From Pachypanchax playfairii (lineage: Eukaryota > Chordata > Actinopteri > Cyprinodontiformes > Aplocheilidae): a DNA stretch of 64,000 nucleotides. The stretch lies in NCBI GenBank assembly GCA_006937955.1, contig SSNP01000001.1:1121551-1185550 (forward strand), read 5' to 3'. The notes beneath the pieces were generated by a model. It searched no databases. It had not been told where the DNA came from and saw only the letters and a program-made list of their open reading frames with translations. This document shows, piece after piece, positions 1-13,593 of the stretch. Each line of letters starts with the position of its first letter. The stretch's first letter is position 1. Made by a program: the position numbers and the translations under genes.

Positions 1-1530
1 TTCATTATTTAACATTGGAAGTAAACTGTGAAACCACCTGTTGTGTTTGTGTAACGGTATCATGCTGTTTTTATTAGCTTTTTAGTTTAAAATCTTATTT
101 AAAATCCATAATCAAGACAAGATGTTTTAAATAATCCAACATTTATGTCAAATACATATTTTAAATAATAAAAAAAACACAAACTGGACTGATCTTTGCT
201 CAAAACATCTGCAGTGTGTACTCAGTCAAATAATCGTTTATTCCCGAATTACAAACTCCAGAAATAAGCACTAAAAAGTCTAATCTGTGATTACTTTCTA
301 ATATTTTTGCTTGTATTTCCATGTTTTGCTGATTTAATTCACTGTACGAGTATTTATTACAGTTATACGTTGTTCATTATGCCGTGCAAAGTTTTAAAAG
401 CTCCTCCATTTGTAACATAAGCGGAAAATAAAAGGGTCAGATGAATTCAGCAACATGAAAAGATTATTATCAAACTTTAAAACCTAGTGTCATTGACATA
501 TAAGGAATTAAAATATGTAAACTCGTCAGATGTGCTTAAAACATACAATGTAATCGTTTTCTCTTATTACAGTGAAGGTGAAAACAAGAAGAACGTCTGA
601 TTATTGATACTTTAGCACTTACTCCATCAGCTGAATGTTCTGTACACGCTCCAGACTTCAAGCTTCTGTAATATCCAGAACATTTGAGGTGGATCAGGCC
701 TGTAAAAGCGAAAGGAAGATCAGAGGCGCAGCCTGAAGAGTCAGATAAACACGGCCTGCATCAGCAGTTTGTAATCTGCAGGGCGGCTCGGGCTGCTGTG
801 ATATACTGTCGTTTTTAGGGTTGCAGCATTTTCATTGTAAACAGTTTCCCAGACGTCGACGATCAGCTCGTCGTTTTCTTTATATGAGCTTGAAAAACGG
901 ACACATTGAGAAATCTCACCTGCGCGCTCACATTGAACGCACCGTTTCTGCTAGCATGTATGTTCTGCTTCATGCAGCTTAAATGAACTTGCACACAACG
1001 AATCCTGTTTTTATTGAGATGCATATTCATTCCAATGTTTCCAGCTACACCAACAGCTTGGACAAAAGCAGAAGTGCACATGTATTCATGAGCAAATCAT
1101 TGTATCGAATGTAAAACAGCCCATTTCCTCACTCTGATTCACATGCACACTCATTAAGACAGTCACTCATTTTCTCGGTCTGCTCCTCCCTCTCAGTTTC
1201 CCCTCTGCCTGGATGATATTTCCAGGTGCTCTGGAAATGTCCAGATTTGGGGAAACTGAATTGAAATAGTGTGTTTTTGTTCTGCTCTGCTAAAAGCATT
1301 TGAAGTGTTTTTAGAGGGAAAATTTTGAGCGTATCAGCGTGAATATTTTAGCTTAACGTCATGCTAACAGGCATGATTTAAAACAATGACCTACAACCTG
1401 CTAGTTTTTTTAATTGATATGAAGAGATTCAGACTTTTGTTTATGTAATATTCTCTTTTTTTATGTAATGATGTATAAACAGAAGCAGTGGAGCAGATTT
1501 ATTCCTGCAAAACATTGACCCTATATGTAT

Positions 1531-1760
1531 AAGGGAGGGAGAGAGAGGAGGGAAAACGGTGAGGAGGGAGAAGAGGGAGGGTAAGGACAGGAGGAAGGGG
1601 GGGAGGAGGAGTTTCCTCAAGAGAGGGACAGGGGAGGGGATGTGGGAAACATACATGTGGGTGAGGGGTGGAAGGGAGGGTGCTGGGGGTGGTCGAGGAG
1701 GAAAAACATGAGTGAGAGGTTGGGAAAAGATGAGTGAGTGAGTGGAAGATCGGGAGGTAA
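1531..1760 (+). repeat. Purine-biased (GA/GGA-rich) tract
   Basis: The + strand is dominated by A and G with GGGA/GAGG repeats, broken by short interruptions such as a CATACATGTG segment. It creates a long spurious ORF on the opposite strand, rich in Pro, Ser and Leu. It is intronic in lin28b. Such tracts can form triplex or H-DNA, but nothing here shows a function. Confidence 0.7.
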
Positions 1761-3897
1761 AAAAAAACAGGGTGAGGGTCCCTGTGCTCCTGTCTTTCTC
1801 TTTTTCGAAGGAGAGGGAGTAATTAAGCATCTTCACTTCCTCCTCCCCCCTTGATTTGTGATTCCACGCAAGATGTTTCATAATCTCCATTTTCCACCCG
1901 TTTCTACCTGGATTGAGTTTTTCTGTGTGTGTGTTCCTGCTGGAACTCGGGGGTGTGTTCTCTCCTCAGGCATTCTTTAAAAAAAGAGGAATTTCTTTAA
2001 AGACAAAAAAGGCAGGAGGGTTGGGTGGGGGTAACGGGGTGTGTGGCGGCGAGGGAGGGGCGGGTGCTTGCCCTTTTGTCTGTAATCAGTTCGAAATGTT
2101 TGCTGCTGTTATTCTCCTTCGGACTGGGTTCGATTTATGTAGCTCCGGCCAGCGGGTGCACTTTCTGCTCTTCAGTTGTTGACGCATGCATGCAAACCCA
2201 CGTTTGAGGATACGAGTGTGCGTTCACGTGCATGCTTCTGAGTGTGTGTTTTGCATAGTGAGGTTAAAGTGGGCCCCTAGTGAGATTAACCTCTGGTCTG
2301 TGTCACCGTTTGGCATGCAGGCCCCACCCATCTCTGCCTCCAGATAGCTCAGTATCAGGCTTTATGTGTCCTGAAGCCACTCTATACTCCATGCACCCAC
2401 ACCGCTGTTCTGTTAAGAGAGAGAAAAAAAGACTGGTCATGTGACTTCCTTTAGAGGAGCTGGCCACATACAGTGGTGATGATTGGTAATTGAAATTGTG
2501 GCGAAGGAGAAAGAAAGAAGGGCAGAACTCCAAACAAGCCACAGTTCACATGACAGTCATGTGAGCAGAGGTTCATTTATTTATTTTTCATTCCGGTCTT
2601 ACGTATAATTAATTTATATAATGTCTTATTGTTTTTTTTTTTGTGTATTTCCATCAAGTTAAAAATATCTTGATCTAATTCCTTTAGATGGAAAAATACG
2701 TTTAATTTCATGATAAATTAAATTAAATTATCAGGAATTATTTTTTTGTCCGAAATTGGGTAAAAACACCAGACCAGAAAACCCATTTTGTGATTATTTA
2801 GATCTTTAAAAGCTGAAAAGGAAATCACAGAACAAGAATAAACCTGAGAGGTTTATTTAAATATATTTCATTCTTACACGTTTTTATTTCTATCGGATAA
2901 AAATGGTTTTAATTGGATCGAGAACAAGACTCGTATTTAATCTGGAAAACAAAACAAAATAAAAGACTCACTGCTGTGCAGATTTTCTGCCTCTGTTCAA
3001 CAAAATAAAAAGGAATTAATCTTCCTAATTCAAACAATTTTTGCCAAAATCATGAGCTCAGGTTGTAAATTTGCACTAATCTTTGGAGAAGGAGTGAAGA
3101 AATGAACCTGTTTTTAATTCAAAAGCAGTTTTTTTTGTAAATGATTTGGAAGTTGTGTGTTCTGATGGGATGTAGTTAGTAGCAGCTGTGTGTTTTATCA
3201 CCCGTCACCTCACTAAGGTTCATTTTCCGCCTCATGCTGATAAACGTAGCAAGATGATCTAGTGCTTCCTGCCCCAGATCAAATATTTGCTGCAGTCATA
3301 ATCAGGGGTGTTGGATGTTGTTAATTTGAGGCAGGGGAAACGTGAAGGCTTTTAAGTGTTTGATGGGGGTTGGGCAGGGTTCAAAGGTCAGGGCCGCTAA
3401 TGACAACGTGTTGAGGAGGAGCGGGATGTCGGCATCATGAGAGGGACATTGTTGGTGGGTTTCACATGTGTGCTTTCCCCTGCACCCACCTCTTTCTTTC
3501 CTTTTTCATTGAAACGCTCCGAGATGCTCGTCCAGGCTCAGTTTTCTCCACTTCCTGTCAAACAGCAACAGAAAAGAACAAATAAAAGCTGCTTAATGGC
3601 TCCACGCCACATGTTGATCCATATCTCACCTCCACACAATCTCTGTCCTTTTCAATGCGTTGCACCTCACGAGTCACCTCTGGCTCAAAGCATCCCATAA
3701 TTAGCCATTCCATAGTCGGTGGTCGCCTCGGTGAGAGGTTGTTGGAGGATGGTGGGTCTCCTCCCTCTCCCCGCTTCCCCTCACATTACAGCTTCCTGTA
3801 TTGATTGCTGGCCCTGGTTGATGACGAGGGCCGCCTGATGAAAAGGAGGACTATTTCTATCCAGGATATCAGAGTCCATATTGATCGCTGCCTCCTT

Positions 3898-3900
<3 letters not shown>

Positions 3901-3929
<29 letters not shown>
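3901..3929. repeat. (AC)n microsatellite
   Basis: About 14 uninterrupted AC units inside the lin28b intron. Confidence 0.97.
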
Positions 3930-3931
<2 letters not shown>

Positions 3932-6900
3932 GAACATATAGAAGATATTCATTCCTTATAAGTTGTAAGCGTTAGTGACGCTCTTTTTAAATGATGGTGA
4001 TTTTACGACGTCTATAAATTGTCCTTTTTCTTGACTCCTGGTGTGTTTCAGGTCAAAACCAAAATACTGGTTTAGTTATCTTTTTTCTTAGCCCAGCCAA
4101 ATCACCATGGTAACATACGTTGAGCTCATAACCTATAGATTATGATCTGGGTTTTAGTTAAAAAAAAAAAATCACCATCATCCTAAAAGTCAGATCAAAT
4201 TTTCACCTTTTTTAGTGAGTCGTTTTAACCACAAAATGAGTTTTATATGCCTGAATGTATGAAATAGTTGATCTAGATTTCCAAATCATTGAATGTCTGA
4301 GCTTATTTAATTAAACTTAAATTAAGAATAAAGAAATATTTCCCCTACTTTGTTCCACCCAACGTTTCCATCAGAACCTCGACTTAAACTGATCCTGTTA
4401 AGTAAGCAGTTTTATGTTGCTGTAATTTTCTATTATATAATGTTCATATTTTGTTCTGTCTGTAAAACAGTTTTCATTGGATTTAACAAACATGAGAAGA
4501 TCCATTTGTTATAGTTTGATTTGATTTTTGTATGTGAAATAATTTGCGGTTGATTTTTATCTGTCACGGTTAAATGAACCGATCTGGTGTCGAATTAATA
4601 AGATTAAGAGATTTCTGTTGCAACTTGAATGGCAGACGGGCGTTAATCTTGCTTATTTACATAAATTATTATTATTTTTTTTCATTCAATAAGTGATTCT
4701 CCTGAATGAAGTGATGGGATGCTCAAAGTTTTGGTTTGTTCTAAAGAAGCATCAGTAGATAAAGTACATTTTATACGTGAAACACAGAGTGATGAGGAAA
4801 AGCTTGAGTTAATTATTATATAATAATCCTATAAATCCAGATCTGACACAGTGAAAGACGAGCTGTGTTGAACTGCTGGTGTTTTGGTTAGTTTCAGGTT
4901 TATAGAAGATCTTTTTGGATTTGTTTTGGTAGCAGGTAGTTCAGAGTTTAGGTTGGATCTTGATCTGGGATTGCTGAACCTGATGTGCGGTTCTATAGCA
5001 AATCATTTTTATTTACATGTTTCCTCTCAGTCCAAAGGTTCAGGCACTGACCAGAAGTCGATTGTAGCACTGGAGGTATTTTCACCCCCTCCCCTTTCAG
5101 ATTCTCTCTATTATCCTCCCTCCCTGTGTAAGTCATTCCCACATTCTGTATTCTTTCTGAAGTTATGTCTTTCATGTTCTCTTTGGCATGTGAGCTTTCC
5201 CTCTCCTTGGTCGTGCCCTTTCCTGACCCCTCGGCACAAACCGATACGGGTCAGGACACCCAACAGGTCAACCGAGGAAAGGCGACTCGGGTTACAGCTT
5301 CTTATTTGTATTAGTATTTTTCTTTTCACTTGAAACGTTGAAACACGTGATGTGCTGAACTCTAGTTATTAATAACGTGGGGTTCCCCAAAACTGATACA
5401 AGACGTGGACACAGGGTGTGATGCCACTATCTACAGGGAGGAGATTCTCATGTGTGTGTGTGTGTTTTCCTGCCTTGCTGCAGAACAAAAGAGGTTGTGT
5501 GGTTTCCTCACTGGTGCATTGTGGGAGTTTTGGGGTTTGGAGAAGGGGGTAGAAGGCTGAGAAAAGCCACTCAACTTTGACCTAAAAGAGAAGCTGCTTG
5601 TAGAAAGAAGGAGCCATGGCTGATTATCATTATTCACAAGGTTCTGCAGGTGGTGCTACAAAATTCTGCTCATTTCTTCTTGTTTTTATTTTATTACGCG
5701 GAACAGCGACGTGAAATCGATCGTTTTCAGTTGCATGAAGTCACATCGGCTGTTTTGTTCCATCTTTCGCATCTGTTGTGCAGAATTGTTCCATCTTCAT
5801 CTCCTCATCTTCCTCGATCCCTCAAAGCTAAATCCAAAAGCTTGACTATAGAGGACGAGTCCTCCACGACGAGTCCATACTTGATGCAGACCGGCCTTGT
5901 CTGCAGCTTTCTGAAATCATTAGAAAAAACATCAACGATTGACTTTTATACATTTTTATTGAATATTTTCCTTCTTTTGTTATTAAGATTTTAAGAAATT
6001 AAAAGCAGCTACAAAGATGCTGAGTATTAAGACAGAGTTCATTTTTTATATTTCAAAAATGAAGAAGAATTTGTGCAAATGATTTTAATTGATTTTTAGC
6101 AAATGGATGGAGAAAATTAAGCAAAATGTTTCCATGTAAAACGCTTGCGTCGAACCTTTTTCACNTTGTGAAGAATTTGTACTTCGTTTGTTTAATTTGA
6201 ATCCAGATTAAAGAAATGTTTTTTTATTTTGTTTCCTGCAAGTTTTGTTAAAAAAAATGTTTGACATGAGAAAAGAAAAATAATGAAATCATTTCTTCTT
6301 TGTTTGTGTGTATTTTGTGATTTTCCACAAACATTTAATTAGCAAAGTTTAATTTAAAGCTGTAGACCCCCCCCCCCCAACAACAATATTGTCTTGAGAA
6401 AAAAAATACTCTTAAATTTGTTATAAAATAAAAGTTAGAAATTGAAACATAAATTAAGGGATTGAATAAAAATAGTTTTTAAGAATGAATACAGATAAAA
6501 TATTCAATTTCAGTAACAGAAATTGTTAAAAAACATTTATATATTTTAAATAAAAATGTATAAAATCTAGATTTTTGTATTTGAAAGTGATTGATCTGTT
6601 TAACAAAAACCAAATGCTTTGATATTGTTAAATTAAATTCGATTTAAATTTCCTCACATATTCATTTTGTTGTAACTGATTAAATAAAGCTGCAGCTGTA
6701 AATTTAAAGATTTTGAATATTAAAGGACATTTTTATTCGTTTTGTTAGATTGATGGATAAAAGATTTCTTAATTAAAATGGAACTGAATTCTTAACATTC
6801 CAGATGCATAAAGTTACAGTCTGTGAATTTAGACATTTTAATATTACGTCAGATTATCAGTTCTGTAAACACAAAGTCCCTAAAAAAAACATCTTTAGCT

Positions 6901-8171
6901 TCCTGGAACTTCAAGAGACTTAAAAAAAAAGAAAAACCTGCTTCTGAGCACCTTTTCTTACCTTCCTCTATAGGTGAACATATGATTTTTCTTCTGTCTC
7001 CTACACATCTGTCTCTTTAGCAGCTTTCACAGACGTGTGTGTTATTTATAGGCTGGTATGTATAGCAGGTTGTAGGTTTGTTCTGCACGCTGGTGTGGGT
7101 GTGTGTTTACCTACGCAGAGATCTGCAGGGCTTGCTGCGATTCATGAAGGTCACACAGATGCAATGCGCCTATAGGCTGTGGGTTCTGTTGCCATCAACC
7201 AGACATAAATCATTGTCTTTTAGCTGTGAAGAAAACCAAATCAATAATCGCGATCATGTAGATAAGATGGATGAAGGAGAACGTCTCGACAGCAATACGT
7301 TCATCGTTTTGCCCCTGCAGAGGGAATAGGAAGTGGTGTTTCTGCAAATGTAGATAAAAGGAGTGTACCAAGGACACGCTGTGATAATCTGTGCGCAGTT
7401 AGCGAAAAACTCCACATTCAGTCAGTCCGACGAAGGCGTTCAGAGCGCGTTCCTGCCCCCACAGAAAGAACACTGTCTAGGTGTTGATGTTCTGTGAGAG
7501 TTATTTGGGGATGGAAAGTGTTGATTAGGGAGCCGTTTGTTCGCGGTTCAAATATCTGTATCCACGTGTTAAATGAACCCTGATGGTTGTGTTTACAAAT
7601 AATGCTGCTTGTTTTATTATTCCATGAATATGGAAGATAAAACGTCTTTGTGGGATTAATGCGTTGAGGTTAAATGCGTTTTGTGAAGGATCAGAATTGT
7701 TGACGAGAGATTGTGCGTTTGCAAATTTGCACGAGCTGATTGGTTGCACTGTTCCGTAATTTGCAAAAATCTATAACTGAAAATCAGTAAAAAAAAAAAA
7801 ATTAAATCCCGATTTTAGTGTAAAAAAAAACAATCCTGATGTTTTATACTTAAGAGTTGTTCGTGAATAGCAGCTTTTAGAAAAAGGGAATATTAAAAAT
7901 ACTTTAATGTCTAGAATAACTAAAACATTCCAGATGATTGTTTATGTTCTGCACTTCATTAAGATTTCCTCTTATGTAATCCTTCCAGAAATGTTCAAGA
8001 ACAGGTGCAAATTTAGGTTCTGATAAAACGATGTTTTACTGGATCTTCCAGCAACGATAGAACCTTAAAACTAGAACAATTTGAATCATTTTTTCCCTCA
8101 AACTCGACGCCCACTTTAATCTCCCAACGTATTTTGCTGTAGCTGACTTTATTTTTTCTGTCCCCTAACAG

Positions 8172-8359
8172 AGCAAACTAGTGATGGAGGGTTTCCGCAG
8201 CTTAAAAGAGGGCGAGCAGGTGGAGTTCACCTATAAGAAGTCTTCTAAGGGCCTTGAGTCCCTGCGGGTGACTGGACCTGGTGGAGGACCCTGTGCAGGC
8301 AGCGAGAGGAGACCTAAAGGGAAGCTCCCTCTCCAGAAACGCAAACCAAAGGGAGATCG
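8172..8359 (+). CDS. lin28b: lin28b exon: end of cold-shock domain and basic linker
   Basis: The exon is read in phase 0 from AGC after a polypyrimidine tract and CCCCTAACAG acceptor; it ends CG before the donor GTGAGG at 8360. It encodes the last third of the RNA-binding cold-shock domain (SKLVMEGFRSLKEGE, VEFTYKKSSKGLES, RVTGPGG) and then the Lys/Arg-rich linker (SERRPKGK, QKRKPKGDR) that joins it to the zinc knuckles and acts in nuclear or nucleolar localisation in the family. Human LIN28A/B match almost residue for residue. A small oddity is Val where mammals have Phe or His in SKL[x]MEGF. The apparent stop at 8361 is simply the intron. Confidence 0.95.
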
Positions 8360-11069
8360 GTGAGGCTTTTTAAACAGATACGTAAAGGGAGATGAAGCTG
8401 CATCTGCTTTTATCTGCACATTCAACAAAATCTGAATATAACGAGCGTTTCAGTTAGAAAACGCTGGATTGCTTTGGTGTTAAAGGAAACACGTACTGCA
8501 TCTTACAGCAGTGAGCTATTCCTGTGTGGGCTGAGATTATAGATTAAATCTATTCAATCTGCCCATGTACATGCCTGTTGCCATGGTTATCATGCACCGT
8601 AATATGAATAGGGGCTCTTAGCCTACCGTTGGTGCTATTTGAAATCAATTTGCTGGCTTTTACATTGAGCGACAGCGTTAGCTTGGGGGAAGGTTGGATG
8701 TATGTTCATCTTAAAGCTTCTGAGGCTGCGTCACAACCGCTGTTTTACTAAAATCTGTCAAAGACGGCCATTAGGCTGGAAACACCTGACGGTTGAAGCA
8801 GAAGTAGACGTGTTCCCTGCCCTCCTAATGAAAGAGGATCCCTTCGGTAAAGCTGGGTGATACCGTCAGATTATGTTTTATTACTGTTCTTATTAAAAAG
8901 CTCAGCTCCTCCAGCCTTCAAGCAGATGGAATAGAAGTGGATTATTGTTGTGTTTATAGCAGCAGCCCTGTTGTTTTGTGAAAACTAAAGCTTTGTTTGA
9001 GAATTGGAAACAGAATCTGAAAACAAAGGCTCTCCCCCCGATAGTTTTACACAGCTGAATAATTCAGATTATTTAGGATAATTGATCCAGTGTTAGGTCA
9101 AGTGTCTAACTTCTACCAAGGTTGTAGAGAGGTGGTGTTTGTTTTCGGCCAAGGCAGGTAGAGGCGGTGACGTCACCAGACTCTGCTCATGCTCAGTGTC
9201 TGCAGTGAGCTGGTTGTTTGTCCTGCCCTGACCCCTGCTGGTCAGTGTGTGAAACAGCAACTCTTTCACGCTTCGCAGACATCAGCTCTAATAAACTGGT
9301 GAATGAGTTGAATTTCTAATGTTTGGGAAAAAATTAAAGACAGATTTTCTTTATGTTTTATAACATAACAAAAAAAGAGACAATTATTGGTTAAGAATTA
9401 TTTAAAAGAATGTTTTTTTTGTGTCTAAATTAAACATTTTCCAGCTTTCATGTTGCCTGGAGGCCTAACCAGACCTACAAATTTAATATTTATTCTTCAA
9501 AATTATTCTATAATTCAAAATCAATAAGATATATTAAAAACATATTAATTCATAAAACACCTATTGTTTCATTTTTTTGCTTTTTTAAAAAGTATTTTCA
9601 AGTGTCCTGTCAAATTATCTTTGATTCTTCAATGAAATAATCTAAGAATTAGTTAACAAATGTAATTTATATAAATATCTATACTTTTAGACCTAAAGTA
9701 AATTCTTTGTAATCAGGATATTTATAATTGGTTATAGTTATAGTTGGTTAATAGAATTTTTTGATTGTTTGAGTCACATAAGGAATTTTATAAGATGAGA
9801 GAATGTTTTAGAATATGTGCAAACTATTTTCCTGTTTATTACTTTAACCATTTTATGAACTCCAATTAAATTCCTAATTTCACGAAACAGAAGGTGTGAC
9901 CTAGTAAATTTTCTTATTTTAGAATGTGAATATTTATATTGTGTAGTGGATGTGGAATAGACAAACATATACTCAAATTATTGACAGAAAACCCTGTAAA
10001 AGATTTTCTCTCATTAAGCAGGAACATGAAGCAGATACACATTTTAGAATAAAAGACAGAAGTAGATAAATATCTATTTTATGTATTTAATTGATCTCTT
10101 ATTGCTGTTTTTTTGATTGATTGATGACTTTATTTTGAATATTTTAAAAAGAAATATTGATGAGAAATTACAACATAAAATAAAAAGTATTTAATGTAAT
10201 ACATACATTCTAAAAGGAGAAGAAGAAAAAAAACTTATCGGGCCTGTTTTATCAATATTCCAAGTGAAGGGCACAAAACTGCGTGCGCAGCAAAAATTTT
10301 GCGCCACCGGTTTCCGATCATCCTCCTCATCCATCTCCTCCACGCAACAATAACTGCAGCCATTTTTGTTAAGACAGGCTTTTCAGAGGTGGTAAATAAA
10401 TATTGGCGCAAAATCAGACCGTTCAATCAAACCGTTTCAGGTTTGACAAATCACACTGCGCCTGGAACGCCCATTTATTTACATGTTCTCTTCCCAAAAT
10501 TTTGCTGTTTCTGACAGAAACGCCCTGGTTGCTTATTCATCAAGGGCAAAAGTGCTAAAATGATTGCACCGTTTTACCTGCACGCTTTTAGTAAATCACC
10601 TGCTGCTTGATTTTTACGGCCGCTGAGAGGTTTGTGTTTGTTTTAAGAACTGCAAACCTTTAATAAATCAGGCCCATAGACTCTCAGCCCCACATACCCT
10701 AAACTAGTAGTATCATTACACCCACTACACCTAACATACAAGTACAAATACACATTTACACACACATCCACTACTATACATATAAAAACATAAACACATA
10801 CACACTCAACCATAGTATTACTTAAAGACATTTATGACTCCCATACATTGTTAAACATAGACACCAGATATCAGAATGTGGTTTGTTCCATTCAGTGTAA
10901 AATCATGTGACATACTGCCATCTAGTGGTGAACCGGCGTTACAGCAGGTGAATCAGCTGCTGGATGTTTTTCAGTTGGAATTTTAAATAAGAATTCCAGC
11001 TAAAATGTTTTATTTATATTTAGCTGCTGGGTTTTGATTGGCTCGTTCTTCCCTCTGTGTTGTTTACAG
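8360..11069 (+). other. lin28b: lin28b intron between cold-shock and zinc-knuckle exons
   Basis: The intron is bounded by GTGAGG at 8360 and TTGTTTACAG at 11069, a phase-2 junction. It contains a MITE-like element at 10240-10675 and is otherwise AT-rich with no coding exon that I can recognise. Confidence 0.9.
10240..10675. mobile_element. MITE-like element with GGGCCTG terminal inverted repeats
   Basis: The left end GGGCCTGTTTTATCAATATT is matched by the inverse of the right end (CTTTAATAAATCAGGCCC, reverse complement GGGCCTGATTTATTAAAG). The inside is GC-richer than the flanks, with GTGCGCAG / TTTGCGCC motifs. This composition and the GGGCCTGATTTATTAAAG end are typical of abundant fish hAT-like MITEs. 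I could not find a clean 8-bp target duplication, so the superfamily is uncertain. No transposase is encoded. Confidence 0.75.
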
Positions 11070-11382
11070 CTGTTATAACTGTGGAGGTCTGGACCACCAT
11101 GCCAAGGAGTGTGGTCTGCCCCCCCAGCCAAAGAAATGCCACTACTGCCAGAGCATCACACACATGGTGGCTCAGTGTCCACACAAGGCGCTGGCGCCCG
11201 CCTCAGGCTCTCAGGACCAACATGCGTCTACCTCCGCTTCAGGTTCAGGACCTGGGTCCTACCTCTGCCCTCCTGAGGAGGAGCAGCGCTCCGGCTCGTC
11301 CCCCCAGGAGGGATCCTCCTCTTCCCCCGAGGAGCCCCACACACACCGAGGCTCACGGACCCAAAGATGGAGGAAATCCTGA
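11070..11382 (+). CDS. lin28b: lin28b last coding exon: two CCHC zinc knuckles and C-terminal tail
   Basis: Base 11070 completes the Arg codon begun at 8358. The exon then encodes two CX2CX4HX4C retroviral-type knuckles, CYNCGGLDHHAKEC and CHYCQSITHMVAQC, separated by the invariant linker with PPQPKK. All eight zinc ligands are present. In LIN28 these knuckles recognise the GGAG motif of the pre-let-7 terminal loop. After PHK comes a low-complexity Ser/Gly/Pro/Glu tail of roughly 65 residues ending in a basic RTQRWRKS segment; TGA is at 11380-11382. The tail length and its SPQE..SS..PEE pattern are B-type. Confidence 0.95.
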
Positions 11383-11474
11383 AAAAGGTTCCTCAGAGGT
11401 GAACTTTGACCCTCGTGTTAATCCACAATCAAGATTACCCGAAGCCCCTAAATCCAACCCCCCCCACCCCTCAT

Positions 11475-11482
11475 CTACCTCA
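11475..11482 (+). promoter_or_regulatory. let-7 target site, 8mer (CTACCTCA)
   Basis: This is a perfect complement to let-7 positions 2-8 plus the A opposite position 1, 93 nt after the lin28b stop codon, in a C-rich context. let-7 repression of LIN28 through 3' UTR sites is established; pairing here is predicted. Confidence 0.75.
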
Positions 11483-12143
11483 CACCTTTGAAAACGAAAT
11501 GGGAGGTTTTATTTCTTTGATTGATAGTTATATTTCTAACCAGTGCGGCTATGGCAACGATCAACGGGGTACGAACGTTTGTGAATGTGTGTGACTGGTG
11601 GTCAACTGGTGCCGCTATGGCAACCGCTGCTGGAAGTGTGACAGCAGGGAACAATTCTTTGTTTCAGTCTGTGCAGCTCACGGGTGAAACGCGGTTCGTG
11701 TCTACATTTGATGATTTTTCCTCCCCCTGGACCCGAGCGGTGGCTTTAATTCTCCCTCATGATTTAAAGCCACAAATGTATCTCATAGGCCTGATCATTC
11801 ATGTTTACCTCTTTGCAGCACATAGACAGGATTAGAGAAGGACTCTTAGTTTATTTACTCTGGTTTGAATGTGTTAGAACAACCAGTCTGCCTATTGGTC
11901 AGATGTGGTAGGGGCGGGAATAACAGAAGTGATACAGGAAGAATGGTTCCTGTTTTCTCAGAAAGTCATGGCATGAATATTTTTCGGGATAATATTTTAG
12001 ACAAAGCTGCACGAGCATAATGCTGAAGGAGTTCTGAGACGACATCTCGAATGTAAACTGCTGCTTTATGCTTTTCAATAGGAGATGTGCTGCTTATAGG
12101 AGACTGATCAGGAGAACGTACACGTTAATGTTCACCACGTTAA

Positions 12144-12151
12144 ACCAAAGA
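12144..12151 (+). promoter_or_regulatory. miR-9 target site, 8mer (ACCAAAGA)
   Basis: This complements miR-9 positions 2-8 plus A1. It is one of two such 8mers in this 3' UTR. miR-9 has been reported to repress LIN28. Confidence 0.5.
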
Positions 12152-13105
12152 TGTGTTCGACATGTCAATATAGTACTTCACAGCATCCCAGAATGCAAAG
12201 AATACATCCTACGTGAAGGCTCAAACCTGCTGTGTCGAACCATCAGATTGTCCTTAAACTATAAACCAACAGAACCGAGAACAAGTCCTGGTTCACGCAC
12301 GTGTGATTACTGTGTTCGTATCTGCATGACACACGTCCAGAGGGAAAACAAACCAGAGTTCAATTTTAATGGACTAAACAGCGCAGATGTGAAAAAACAC
12401 TTTTAAGCGTTTCGGACCCACTAAGTGATAATCCAGCGGCGTTGTCGCGGTAGCTTCTAAAGTTCTTCAGGGAAATGTAATGAATTCCTGGGGGACACAG
12501 AGGTGGGCTTTCAAAAGCCACTGAGCTGCTACAGTAAGTTCTCTATCGTCTTAAAACACTCAACACATATCTTTTTGCATGATATAGCCTGGACCAGCTG
12601 ATTGTCAAAGCGCAAGGAAGTGCAAACCCGAGAATGTTCTGCGCTTGAAGATCCGAAAAAAATCCCAGCTGTCAGATCTGAGCAGCTCGTCTTCGTGCGT
12701 TAACCCGCCTGTTTCCCATTATCATAGATAGACACATACAAAGCATCATATAACCCACCTAGATCATAGTTTAGACTTAAAGTAACAAACCGATCGCTAG
12801 ACTTCCACTTTGGTTGTTGCATAATTAGTTAAAAATAGTCATTAATATATACATGAAGTTGCAAGATATAATAAATTTATATTAACTGTAAGTAATGCAT
12901 ATATAAGGAGTTAGATCAGAAGTAGGTGCATAGCGTTGTTTATGTGCATGGGATACTTTGGTGTGTGAAAATTCTCCCTCTATTTAACGATTTTCATACG
13001 TCTTTTTTCCATATTGATTAGCTCGTATGCTAACGGCACAAAAACTCACCTTATAGGTGCAGTTTCAATCATTACTATATCATCATAGCTGCTTTATCTA
13101 CAATA

Positions 13106-13112
13106 TACCTCA
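13106..13112 (+). promoter_or_regulatory. let-7 target site, 7mer-A1 (TACCTCA)
   Basis: This is a weaker seed match: positions 2-7 plus A1, with A instead of C at the position-8 base. It is counted because it falls within the same UTR as the stronger sites. Confidence 0.4.
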
Positions 13113-13585
13113 CTAGTTCTTCATTTGGGAAGTGAATGTCAAGACTGTCTGCTCTAGTTGCTGTTTTTTTTTTTTTTTTATATAAAGCTGAACCACATTC
13201 TCCTCCTCCATCAGTGCCTACCATTTGTCGGTCAGCACGGCAAGACGGCGTCCCCGCCGGCGCTGCTTCTGACTCAAAAAGAATAGAGGGAGAGACAGAT
13301 GGATGGAGTTGTGTTGCTTTTGGCGTAACTTAAATCCCAAGCATGGCTTTAGTGGCACTTACTGACCTCTAACAACTCTCCTCTGACCAAACTGAATGTG
13401 AAACGAGCTTATCCGAAGTCGACTCTCTTACAAAATTCACGTTAAGGTCGCTTTGGAGATTAATCCTAATGTTCTGACAAATCAAATAACTTTGTGTGAT
13501 TAGATCAAACTAGCATGTGTGCTTTTGTTTTGTTTTTAAAGCTTCAAATAGACAACCAACTTTTTATTTTTGGATATATTTCCAA

Positions 13586-13593
13586 ACCAAAGA
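13586..13593 (+). promoter_or_regulatory. miR-9 target site, 8mer (ACCAAAGA)
   Basis: Second 8mer match to miR-9 in the lin28b 3' UTR, about 1.4 kb after the first. Confidence 0.5.

Larger units (their letters stand above)
1..8171 (+). other. lin28b: lin28b intron preceding the second cold-shock-domain exon (5' part outside window)
   Basis: The exon at 8172 opens in the middle of the cold-shock domain, directly after the position of the conserved VHQ. The upstream exon encoding the first half of that domain must therefore lie before base 1. I looked for it on the + strand between 1 and 8171 and saw nothing resembling the conserved KWFN / GFGF motifs, so the whole stretch is read as intron. 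It is AT-rich, with a purine-biased tract near 1.5-1.8 kb, an AC microsatellite at 3.9 kb, short homopolymers and a single undetermined base at 6165. The ORFs in it are short and resemble no protein I know. Confidence 0.75.

Noticed and set aside
1441..1890. 149-codon - strand ORF rich in Pro, Ser and Leu
   Set aside because: It is simply the translation of the complement of a purine-rich tract.
12068..12406. 112-codon + strand ORF after lin28b
   Set aside because: It is inside the lin28b 3' UTR and resembles no protein I know.
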